Positions 1-5,587 of a stretch of DNA of 7,150 bases are shown one piece after another; within the stretch, counting starts at the first letter, position 1, and each line of letters opens with the position of its first letter. The position numbers and the translations under genes are program-made. The notes under the pieces are model-generated. The model saw only the letters and a list, made by a program, of their open reading frames with translations, did no database searches and was not told the DNA's origin. The stretch comes from Chloroflexota bacterium (GTDB lineage: Bacteria > Chloroflexota > Anaerolineae > J036 > Brachytrichaceae). The stretch lies in contig JAKALH010000139.1 in NCBI GenBank assembly GCA_021813225.1, forward strand, positions 1 through 7,150. The letters are read 5' to 3'.

Positions 1-588
1 ATTCCCGCATTCGTGCTGGCCGCCAGCGCGGTGAAGTTTGACCTGACCGGCGAGGGGCGCGCGGTGAAACGCTGGCTGAGCGCTGCGCCGACGGCGCTGG
101 CCGCCCTGGCGATTGCGCTGCTGGCAGTGCGTATGCTGCCGTGGGTGGGCGATATGGTCGAGAATGTGGTGCTGCTGCACAAAAGCCCGCGCAGCATATA
201 TCGGGAGAGCGATGTAGCGCCTAATGTGCCGGTCGCGGAATACATCGACGCTCACACCGGCCCGGACGACAGCATCGCCATCTTCGGCGACGCGCCGTGG
301 GTTTATACGCTGGCGAGGCGCCGGAACGCCACGCGTTTCTCTTTCGTCAATTTGTGGCTGCGCAAACGAGCGGCCGTCACTTACCCGCTGTTCACCGGCC
401 AGTATCTTGACGGATTGCAGCGCAACCGACCGGCCTACTTTATCCTGACCAAGGCGAACTTCCCCTGGCCGAACAACGACTATATCCCGGATTACAAGGC
501 GACCGGCGCGATTTACAACTATGTCGAAAGCCACTACGCCTACGAAGGCGAGAACGGCCCATTTCTGCTGTTCAGGCGAAAATCATGA
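1..588 (+). CDS. C-terminal part of a polytopic membrane glycosyltransferase-like protein (5' end outside window)
   Basis: The reading frame is open from base 1, so the visible 195 residues are the end of a longer protein. A GTG at base 13 is not a convincing start because the frame continues upstream and no ribosome binding site is visible. The visible part starts at the end of a membrane segment, followed by a basic loop, another hydrophobic segment (about residues 30-50) and a soluble C-terminal domain of about 135 residues ending NYVESHYAYEGENGPFLLF. That domain matches the C-terminus of the next gene almost block for block (IAIFGDAPWVYTL against IVIFSDVPAVYAL, then FPW, then NYVESHY and GENGPFL), so the two are tandem paralogues. 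By analogy with the complete neighbour this is probably a GT-C fold (PMT/ArnT-like) glycosyltransferase using a lipid-linked sugar at the outer face of the membrane. The catalytic N-terminal loop is outside the window, so activity cannot be judged. Its stop overlaps the next start (ATGA), which implies co-translation. Confidence 0.8.
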   Translation: MPAFVLAASAVKFDLTGEGRAVKRWLSAAPTALAALAIALLAVRMLPWVGDMVENVVLLHKSPRSIYRESDVAPNVPVAEYIDAHTGPDDSIAIFGDAPWVYTLARRRNATRFSFVNLWLRKRAAVTYPLFTGQYLDGLQRNRPAYFILTKANFPWPNNDYIPDYKATGAIYNYVESHYAYEGENGPFLLFRRKS

Positions 589-2492
589 GCAAATCCATCC
601 GCCGTCTGGTTGCGGCTGTCGTGGTCGTCGTGGCCGTTGCAGGACTGCTGGCGCTGGCCGTGCCGCAGTTGTGGTATCCGCTGTGGTTCGATCAGGGCGC
701 CTTCGCCGCGTGCGCCGATGTGCTGCGCCGCGGCGGGGCATTGTACCGCGACTGCTTCGAGGTGCGCGGCCCGGCAGCCATACTGGCCTACGCCATCCCG
801 CTGGCAATATCACCGTCGCCCGTGGCGATTCATGTCTTTGACCTGGTGTGGCAGGCATTGACGGCGCTGCTGCTGGCGTCGCTGGTGCGCCGCCTGTTCG
901 GGATTCGCGCGGCTGTGGCGGCGGCCGTGCTGTACTGGCTCATGTATGCCGGCATCAACTACTGGGCGACGGCGCAGGCGGAAGGCTTTGCCAACCTGTT
1001 CTTTGTGCTGGCGTTATATGCCGGCTGGATGGCGGTCGGTGAGTATGAAACGCGGCGGCCCGCTGCCGGCGAGCAGCCGCAGCAGGCTTGGCAGCCCCGT
1101 GGGGCAGAAGACGAAGAGCTTGACGACAGCGGTCAAGACGCAGCAGACGAAGGGCATCCAGCCTGGTATGCTCATCACTCGGAATATGCTGACGAGACCG
1201 CGACTGACGATAACGATGATGACGCCGATCTTCTGCCGCAAACCGCCAATCGCTCATCCGCCGTTTCCCCTGCCGCATGGCTGGCGATCAGCGGCGCCTG
1301 CATCGGCGCGCTGTTCTGGTTCAAATACCCCTTCGTGCTGGTCGGGCTGGTGCCTGCCGGCCTGATCCTGGCGCAAACCGTACAACGCCGCCGGACGAAG
1401 ACGGCCGCGCGATCTCCAATCGCTGTTCTCCAATCGCTTCTGCCTTTTCTGCTGGGCGGACTGGCGGCATTGCTGTTCGGTCTGGCGCTTTTCGCCCTCA
1501 GCGGCAGCATCGACAGCCTGCGGTCTCAGATTGCTTACGACGTGGCGACCTTCAACAACGTCCCGCTGGCTGAGCGGCTGGTCTGGCTGCGCACGACATA
1601 CTGGGAAGAAATTGTCGCCTTCGTCGCCGGCGGCAACACGCCCACCGCGGGCTTTAAGGATACCGTGCCGCAACTCACTATCCTGGGGCGCGGCTATCCG
1701 TTCATCTTCGCGCTGATGCTCGTCGGGTTCGTCGCCGGAGTGTGGCGGCGCCACACGCGCGCAGCGGCGCTCTACGGGTTGGGCTACTTTGCCGCGGGCA
1801 TTGCCATTAGCCTGTGGCAGGGGCATTTCTACCGCTATCACTTCCTGATCATTCTGCCGGCTATGGCGATGCTCGCCGCAGCGGCGGTCGCTGAGAAGGG
1901 AATAGAGGGGAGAGATTCGAGATTGGCGGATGCTCAATCCCCGATCCTCGATTCCCAATCTCTGCCCTCGAAGCTCCAATCTCTCTTCGCTTATCTTCTG
2001 CTGGCCGCCGCCGTGATCGGCACGGCGGCGACGATGGTCCCATGGGCGGTGGATGCTTACAACAACGCGGTGATTCAGGGGAAGACCGCTGCAGCGCTGT
2101 ATCAGGAGTCGCGGCTGGCGCCGTATTCGCTGCTGGCGGCGGAACTGGTTCAGCGTACGGCCCCGCGCGACCACATCGTGATCTTCAGCGATGTGCCGGC
2201 CGTCTATGCCTTGACGCAGCGTCCCAACGGGACGCGCTTTCCCTATCTGCGCTGGGCGCAGGAATCGGGCAGCGCCGCGCTGCGCGCGGAATTCGAGCGG
2301 CAATTCCTCGACGACCTCACGCGCAACCGCGCGCGAATCTTCGTGCTCACGCGACCCGACTTCCCCTGGACGGGCGCAGACTTCATCAGTCTGTGGAAGT
2401 CCATGCCGGCCATTCACAATTACGTCGAGAGCCATTATCATTACGTCGGCGAGAACGGCCCCTTCCTGATTTTCCAGCGCAGCGTCCGGTGA
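585..2492 (+). CDS. Polytopic membrane GT-C (PMT/ArnT-like) glycosyltransferase with acidic and repeat-derived loops
   Basis: This is a complete 635-residue membrane protein. The ATG overlaps the previous stop and is preceded by AGGCGA at 574-579 with a 5-base spacer, which supports this start. After a first membrane segment (about residues 8-28) comes an outer loop with FDQG (35-38) and then LYRDCFEVRGP (53-63). That is the acidic first-loop pattern of PMT-like glycosyltransferases, in which an Asp is the presumed catalytic base (D36 here). Further hydrophobic segments lie at about 80-100, 108-150, 230-264, 285-305, 372-386, 395-411, 418-436 and 467-489. A soluble domain of about 145 residues follows, ending NYVESHYHYVGENGPF. 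Three loops are odd: residues 154-226 are hydrophilic and very acidic (EDEELDDS, TDDNDDDAD); residues 265-285 and 437-468 are encoded by short repeated nucleotide words. All three probably face the cytoplasm. The sugar and acceptor are unknown, though a role in envelope glycan or lipid glycosylation is likely. Identification as GT-C is fairly secure; specificity is not. Confidence 0.82.
   Translation: MSKSIRRLVAAVVVVVAVAGLLALAVPQLWYPLWFDQGAFAACADVLRRGGALYRDCFEVRGPAAILAYAIPLAISPSPVAIHVFDLVWQALTALLLASLVRRLFGIRAAVAAAVLYWLMYAGINYWATAQAEGFANLFFVLALYAGWMAVGEYETRRPAAGEQPQQAWQPRGAEDEELDDSGQDAADEGHPAWYAHHSEYADETATDDNDDDADLLPQTANRSSAVSPAAWLAISGACIGALFWFKYPFVLVGLVPAGLILAQTVQRRRTKTAARSPIAVLQSLLPFLLGGLAALLFGLALFALSGSIDSLRSQIAYDVATFNNVPLAERLVWLRTTYWEEIVAFVAGGNTPTAGFKDTVPQLTILGRGYPFIFALMLVGFVAGVWRRHTRAAALYGLGYFAAGIAISLWQGHFYRYHFLIILPAMAMLAAAAVAEKGIEGRDSRLADAQSPILDSQSLPSKLQSLFAYLLLAAAVIGTAATMVPWAVDAYNNAVIQGKTAAALYQESRLAPYSLLAAELVQRTAPRDHIVIFSDVPAVYALTQRPNGTRFPYLRWAQESGSAALRAEFERQFLDDLTRNRARIFVLTRPDFPWTGADFISLWKSMPAIHNYVESHYHYVGENGPFLIFQRSVR
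1413..1438. repeat. Tandem copy of a 12-base word inside the glycosyltransferase gene
   Basis: TCTCCAATCGCT occurs at 1413-1424 and again at 1427-1438. The 14-base period is not a multiple of three, so the copies are read in different frames (SPIA, then LQSL). The repetition is therefore at the DNA level and not a protein repeat. A partial copy, GCCAATCGCT, lies at 1245-1254 at the end of the acidic loop. The repeat encodes a loop between membrane segments. Confidence 0.6.
1914..1984. repeat. Cluster of short direct and inverted repeats inside the glycosyltransferase gene
   Basis: CCAATCTCT occurs at 1955-1963 and 1976-1984 (period 21, same frame). Its complement GAGATTGG is at 1919-1926, so the stretch could form a hairpin. 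GATTCGAG (1914-1921) and ATCCTCGATTC (1944-1954) also occur in the 5503-5516 intergenic palindrome. Base composition differs from the flanking GC-rich membrane-segment codons. The stretch encodes a polar loop (roughly residues 437-468). The corresponding loop of the upstream paralogue is shorter and lacks these words. This is consistent with an in-frame insertion or expansion of a dispersed small repeat. Confidence 0.55.
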
Positions 2493-2511
2493 CCATGCTC
2501 CGGGCGCCTGG

Positions 2512-2553
2512 AAATAAAAAGCCCGGAATCCGCTGGATTCCGGGTTTCCGTTT
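2512..2553. terminator. Rho-independent terminator between convergent genes, stronger for the - strand
   Basis: A perfect 10-bp stem (CCCGGAATCC at 2522-2531 and GGATTCCGGG at 2535-2544) closes a 3-base loop. On the - strand the stem is followed by CTTTTTATTT, a good U-tract, so it should end transcripts of the leftward operon. On the + strand only TTTCCGTTT follows, so it should act more weakly on the glycosyltransferase transcript. It sits 30 bases after the + strand stop and about 43 bases after the - strand stop. Confidence 0.85.
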
Positions 2554-2587
2554 ACGGCTGACCCTGCCATGTCGCATCGGTATCGCT

Positions 2588-2878
2588 TCAGGTTTTCGCC
2601 TTGCCGGCGACGATTTTCTGTTTGTAATCGGTAACGAAACCGTTCAGCTTCTCCAGCAGGTCGCCCCACTCGTCGCTTGCCAGCGCGCGATTCAGCGTTT
2701 CGCGATCGGGCGCCTCGCCCACCGTGATGATCTGCGGCCCCTGGCCGTACACCGTGTACCAGGCCTCGGTCGGTCGAATCCCCAGTTTCATGATGCGCGG
2801 CGCGAACTCCTGCACCACAAACTCGAAGTATGCGGATTCATCCGACTTGATATTCCAACTCATGATGAGCTTGACCAT
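2588..2878 (-). CDS. Small conserved-type protein, probable dimeric alpha/beta-barrel (NIPSNAP/ABM-like) fold
   Basis: This 96-residue soluble protein has no signal peptide or membrane segment. The ATG is preceded by AAAGAGGA with a 4-base spacer, a strong ribosome binding site. The order of elements suggests a ferredoxin-like beta-alpha-beta-beta-alpha plan: a strand (VKLIMSWNIK, 2-11), a helix (SAYFEFVVQEFAPRIMKLG, 15-33), two strands (TEAWYTVYG and PQIITVGEA, 37-57) and a helix-rich end (RETLNRALASDEWGDLLEKL, 59-78, then VTDYKQKIV). Small proteins of this plan, such as NIPSNAP and antibiotic-biosynthesis-monooxygenase-like proteins, usually form dimers. Their functions range from heme or quinone handling to none known. 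No catalytic residue can be pointed to, and I do not assign a function. It lies 48 bases after the TPR lipoprotein gene and before the terminator, so it is probably the last gene of that operon. The fold call is an inference from pattern. Confidence 0.75.
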   Translation of the reverse strand: MVKLIMSWNIKSDESAYFEFVVQEFAPRIMKLGIRPTEAWYTVYGQGPQIITVGEAPDRETLNRALASDEWGDLLEKLNGFVTDYKQKIVAGKAKT

Positions 2879-2926
2879 CGTGTCCTCTTTGTGCGCTGCT
2901 CCCTCTCTGCGTCTGCGGAACGTCCC

Positions 2927-3778
2927 TTATTTGCAGCGGTCCGCCAGGGCCTGCACCTGCTGTTTGAACAGCGGGTCGGACGGGTTGAAGCTGTTGATCC
3001 TCTCAATCGATTTCGCGCCGCCGGTCTTATCGCCGCTGGCGCATTGCGCCTGCGCCAGCGCCCAGTAAGCATACGGGCTGGGGGAATCCTGCGTCAACTC
3101 GACGCCCTTCTGCGCATTCTGCAGCGCCTTCGGATAATCCGCCCGGAACAGGTAAACATTCGCCAGCCCGATATAGGCCGCTCCCATCCTGGCGTCGCTT
3201 TTTATGGCGGCTTCAAACTCGGCCTGCGCCTTATCCAGTGTATCCGCGGCCTGTTTGGGGTCGCGCTGCAGGTATATGGTGCCGAGCACGTAGTGCGAAG
3301 TCGGGTCGTCCGGTTTCAGTTTCAGCGCCTGCTCGACCTGTTTCTGCGCCTCATCGAACTGCCCGTTCTGATAGTACACCGTCGCCAGATTGGTATAAGC
3401 CGCACCGTTAGCGGCGTCGAGCCGGATGGCCGCCATATAGGCATCGACCGCTTTCGACAGATCATCCCTGGCCTTCTGCGCATCGGTCTCCGCGCCGGCC
3501 ATCCGGTTATAGGCATTGCCCAGCAGATACTGCGCCTCGCTGCTGTTGGGATCGGCCTGCACGGCTGCGGCGGCTTCCTGGCGCGCGCCGTCAAACTTGC
3601 CCGCTTTCAGCGCCGCCTGCGCAGCCGCGATGTGCTTCTGCGCTGCAGGCCCCGGCGTTACTGTGGCCGTATGGGCAGGTGCGGGCGTCGGCGCGGCGCA
3701 GCCTGTTAAAGCGATGCACAAGGCAGCGGCCAGCGCCACGGCGCTGCATCGCGGCCACCAATGTGCCGGCGCTGTCAT
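2927..3778 (-). CDS. TPR-repeat lipoprotein
   Basis: This 283-residue secreted lipoprotein has a basic-hydrophobic signal (about residues 8-26) ending in lipobox LTGC, with C27 as the expected lipid-bearing residue. An Ala/Pro/Thr-rich linker (28-44) follows, and then tetratricopeptide repeats to the end. Repeats can be placed at about 45-79, 80-124 (with an insert around AGAETDAQKARDD), 125-158 (AAYTNLATVYYQNGQFDEA, the clearest unit), 159-198 (with a PKQAADTLDKAQ insert), 199-232 and 233-270. TPR arrays bind partner proteins; this one should sit on the outer face of the cytoplasmic membrane as a scaffold. The ATG overlaps the stop of the upstream beta-lactamase-fold gene (ATGA), and GAGGTG lies just before it, so the two are translationally coupled. 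Lipoprotein and TPR calls are secure; the partner is unknown. Confidence 0.88.
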   Translation of the reverse strand: MTAPAHWWPRCSAVALAAALCIALTGCAAPTPAPAHTATVTPGPAAQKHIAAAQAALKAGKFDGARQEAAAAVQADPNSSEAQYLLGNAYNRMAGAETDAQKARDDLSKAVDAYMAAIRLDAANGAAYTNLATVYYQNGQFDEAQKQVEQALKLKPDDPTSHYVLGTIYLQRDPKQAADTLDKAQAEFEAAIKSDARMGAAYIGLANVYLFRADYPKALQNAQKGVELTQDSPSPYAYWALAQAQCASGDKTGGAKSIERINSFNPSDPLFKQQVQALADRCK

Positions 3779-4428
3779 TTCACCTCAAGCAGAATCACCT
3801 GTGTATCCTCGGGCAGGGCGCTCTTCGTCACCTTCAGCGATTCCTGCGTCCGGGCCTCGCTCAAACCCATCTCTTTCAGGAACTTGGTGACGCCGTCCAG
3901 TTTGCGGCTGCTTTCGCCCGCGGTGCGGTAATTCATCGGCACCACAATGCTCGGCTCGATCAGGCTGATGATTTCGCTGGCCTGGGCTGCGTTCAATCCG
4001 TCGCCCCCGCCGACCGGTACCAGCAGCACGTCCACCGTTTCCAGCGCCTCGACCTGCGCCTGCGACGGCACGAACGACAGCCCGCCCAGGTGCACCACCG
4101 TCAGCCCGTCGAAGTTGAAGGTATACACGGTCCCGCGTTCGGCGGCGGCGCCCTTCTTCGCCTCGGCTTTCATGGCGACGCCCGTGATGAACACGCCGCC
4201 CATCTCGTATTCGCCGGGACCGCGCACGATGCGCACATCGCCGCGCTGCGCGCCGACCACGGCGCTGATGTTGTTGTGCGCCGGGTCGTCGCGCGTGATG
4301 GTGACGACATCGGCCCGCAGCTTCGGCGGCTCTTCGCCGGTGCTCGCATCAAATGGATCGGTGACAACAGTGAGTGTGGCGCGCTCGGTCATGCGAAAAC
4401 AGTATTGGCCGTGCCATGTGATTTCCAT
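3775..4428 (-). CDS. Metallo-beta-lactamase-fold protein (COG2220-like) lacking metal ligands, probable pseudoenzyme
   Basis: This 217-residue cytoplasmic protein keeps the framework of the COG2220/Lactamase_B_3 group: MEITWHG at the start, VVTDPFD (21-27), LRADVVTI (37-44), RGPGEYEMGGVFITG (69-83), FDGLTVVHLG (106-115), VDVLLVPVGGGDGLNAAQA (132-150) and IEPSIVVPMNY (157-167). Family members normally carry GHS near the N-terminus, a HxHxDH metal motif, HLGD, and PMHY. Here these read GQY (Q8), RDDPAH (R46, D48, A50, with only H51 kept), HLGG (G116) and PMNY (N166). Several changes are one base from the expected codon, such as CGC for His CAC and AAT for His CAT. The frame is intact with normal codon use, so it is not a decaying pseudogene. 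A non-catalytic binding role is likely. No clear ribosome binding site precedes the ATG, while a -10-like TAAAAT lies 6 bases upstream, so the message may be leaderless. It is coupled to the TPR lipoprotein gene by ATGA. Confidence 0.85.
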   Translation of the reverse strand: MEITWHGQYCFRMTERATLTVVTDPFDASTGEEPPKLRADVVTITRDDPAHNNISAVVGAQRGDVRIVRGPGEYEMGGVFITGVAMKAEAKKGAAAERGTVYTFNFDGLTVVHLGGLSFVPSQAQVEALETVDVLLVPVGGGDGLNAAQASEIISLIEPSIVVPMNYRTAGESSRKLDGVTKFLKEMGLSEARTQESLKVTKSALPEDTQVILLEVK

Positions 4429-4434
4429 GTCTGC

Positions 4435-4461
4435 ATTTTACAGGACAGCGCGCCGGATCAA
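4435..4461 (-). promoter_or_regulatory. Possible promoter giving a leaderless transcript of the beta-lactamase-fold gene
   Basis: On the - strand, TAAAAT (4440-4435) ends 6 bases before the ATG at 4428. TTGATC (4461-4456) lies upstream with a 15-base spacer, which is short. Transcription would start about at the ATG, matching the absence of a ribosome binding site there. The 77-base gap between this gene and the next one upstream (4429-4505) contains no other gene. The call is tentative. Confidence 0.3.
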
Positions 4462-4505
4462 TTGCGGCGGAACCCCGGCTGGTATGCCGAAGTGGAGAGC
4501 AATCC

Positions 4506-5471
4506 TCAGTCTGCTTCGGGAGATTCGGAGTTCGCCGCCGGCTGCATACGCTCCGATAACGATCGCGCCAGTTGTTCCATCGCGGTCTGCACGCGCTTCA
4601 GCGGCGGCGGGGGCGGCGGTGCGTAGTGTTCGGCGTAATCGAGCGCCGCTTCCTCCGCCGACAGGTCGGCTGCGCCGGCTTCGTGCAAGAAGTATTGGTG
4701 GTCGATGATCCACACATACAGGTCCGCCTCGGTGCGGCCGGGGAACTCTTTCAGAATATGGTCCGTACGGATGGCTGAGACGATCGGGCAATAGACGTTA
4801 TCGTACCAGTCGGTCACCGCTTCATCCTCGCCGATCTCGCGCTTCTGCTCCAGTCCCATGAAGTAACGGTGCACGGCAATGTGCTCGATCAACAGCGCGT
4901 AGGCGCCGCCGATCGAAAAGCGTATCCTCTGCTGCGGGCGAAGCTGGTCCAGCCGTGTGCGCTCCAGGAACTCGGAGTATTCGCCCAGAATCGTGAGCGT
5001 ATCCGCGTTCAGGTCGCCGGCGGTCGGCGGTGTGCGTGTCTCCGCCTCAATGACCTCGGCGTCGATGAAAGCCGCGCCGTGCCCGCGCGCCACCGATACG
5101 CGATGATTGCCGTCCAGCACGAAATACACCTCGCCGACCTTGTAGAGCTGGACGGGCGGCAGGCCGACATCGTCATAAAAAGCGCGGTTGATCTTGCGCC
5201 AGCGCGCACTCAGCGAACTGCGGGTGGGCAGGAATGCCCGGTCGAAGTCCTTGTAGCGCCCCACGCTGCCGGCGATTTTCTCGATCGGCACGGTCTGTAT
5301 GCCGCGGTAGATCATCCCGCGCAGCCTCAGCTTGTCTTTGACCTCATCCCATGAAACCAGCGCATTTCTCTGCCCGGAAATGACGCCCAGGATCGAGCGC
5401 ACGAAGGCAAGCCTGCGCGCATGATTGAACTCGGTCTGGTCCCGCGCATCCAGGGCGGCCAAATCATCCAT
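4506..5471 (-). CDS. ParB/DUF4032-like protein with DGNHR motif and polyproline segment
   Basis: This soluble protein is 321 residues long from the ATG at 5471. Residues 50-145 resemble the ParB/Srx-like fold: VPIEKIAGSVGRYKDFDRAFLP (61-82), then PPVQLYKVGEVYFVLDG and NHRVSVARGHG (105-132). The DGNHRVSVAR box matches the nucleotide-binding or catalytic loop position in ParB and sulfiredoxin proteins. The second half (about 175-262, including WYDNVYCPIV and FPGRTEADLYVWIIDHQYFL) resembles the C-terminal region of DUF4032-type proteins known mainly from Actinobacteria. Their biochemical role is not established to my knowledge. An acidic stretch and a run of six prolines (285-290) precede a helical tail. 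No ParB helix-turn-helix or partner ParA is visible, so chromosome partitioning is unlikely. An in-frame GTG at 5483 would add four residues (MTAT), but the probable promoter overlaps it, so I prefer the ATG. Neither start has a good ribosome binding site. Confidence 0.8.
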   Translation of the reverse strand: MDDLAALDARDQTEFNHARRLAFVRSILGVISGQRNALVSWDEVKDKLRLRGMIYRGIQTVPIEKIAGSVGRYKDFDRAFLPTRSSLSARWRKINRAFYDDVGLPPVQLYKVGEVYFVLDGNHRVSVARGHGAAFIDAEVIEAETRTPPTAGDLNADTLTILGEYSEFLERTRLDQLRPQQRIRFSIGGAYALLIEHIAVHRYFMGLEQKREIGEDEAVTDWYDNVYCPIVSAIRTDHILKEFPGRTEADLYVWIIDHQYFLHEAGAADLSAEEAALDYAEHYAPPPPPPLKRVQTAMEQLARSLSERMQPAANSESPEAD

Positions 5472-5481
5472 AGTGGCTGTC

Positions 5482-5490
5482 ACTATAGCA
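5482..5490 (-). promoter_or_regulatory. Extended -10 promoter element for the ParB/DUF4032-like gene
   Basis: The - strand reads TGCTATAGT, a TGn extension plus a -10 hexamer differing from TATAAT at one base. It ends 10 bases before the ATG at 5471, so the transcript would have almost no leader. At the -35 position 17 bases upstream the hexamer is TCGAGG, a poor match, and lies within the 5505-5517 palindrome. Confidence 0.45.
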
Positions 5491-5504
5491 CGGCAAATGC
5501 ATAT

Positions 5505-5517
5505 CCTCGATTCGAGG
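5505..5517. repeat. 13-bp perfect palindrome in the divergent intergenic region, possible operator
   Basis: CCTCGA-T-TCGAGG is a perfect inverted repeat with a 1-base centre. It lies between two divergent genes and covers the -35 position of the leftward promoter, which suits a regulator binding site. The words ATCCTCGATTC and GATTCGAG also occur in the repeat cluster at 1914-1984, so it may instead belong to a dispersed repeat family. Confidence 0.45.
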
Positions 5518-5552
5518 GTAAGATTTCCTTAATGCAGGGCGGCGCGCCTCCA

Positions 5553-5567
5553 GTATCACGTATCACG
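5553..5567. repeat. Tandem 7-base repeat upstream of the GH13 gene
   Basis: GTATCAC is repeated head to tail (5553-5559, 5560-5566), followed by another G and a 10-bp palindrome GCCTGCAGGC (5567-5576). The block lies in the expected 5' leader of the GH13 gene. It may be a minor regulatory element or chance. Confidence 0.35.
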
Positions 5568-5576
5568 CCTGCAGGC

Positions 5577-5581
5577 GAGGA
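5577..5581 (+). promoter_or_regulatory. Ribosome binding site of the GH13 gene
   Basis: GAGGA lies 6 bases before the ATG at 5588, which fixes this start. The next in-frame ATG is far inside the protein (residue 68). Confidence 0.75.
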
Positions 5582-5587
5582 ATTGAC

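Noticed and set aside
13..588. GTG at base 13 as the true start of the first gene
   Set aside because: The frame is open to base 1, no ribosome binding site is seen, and the paralogue shows that several hundred upstream residues are expected.
1254..2669. 471-codon - strand open frame opposite the glycosyltransferase
   Set aside because: The + strand frame encodes membrane segments and the paralogous C-terminal domain. The antisense product is charged low-complexity sequence and also crosses the terminator.
2042..3709. 555-codon + strand open frame across the end of the glycosyltransferase gene, the terminator and two - strand genes
   Set aside because: It runs through a strong terminator hairpin and antisense to two well-supported genes. 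Its translation is Arg/Leu-rich with no recognisable domain. It is a GC-driven shadow frame.
3775..4428. Pseudogene call for the beta-lactamase-fold gene
   Set aside because: Ligand residues are lost but the frame is full length, the framework blocks are intact and the gene is translationally coupled to the next. An intact non-catalytic protein fits better than decay.
3679..4626. 315-codon + strand open frame opposite the beta-lactamase-fold gene
   Set aside because: The - strand frame has clear family blocks. This frame spans two - strand genes and the gap between them with no motif.
4506..5483. GTG at 5483 as the start of the ParB-like gene
   Set aside because: It overlaps the likely -10 box (5482-5487), adds only MTAT and has no ribosome binding site. 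The ATG at 5471 is preferred, though the GTG is not excluded.
5567..5576. GCCTGCAGGC palindrome as a leader hairpin
   Set aside because: With a 4-base loop it leaves a stem of only 3 bp, too weak to call a structural element.
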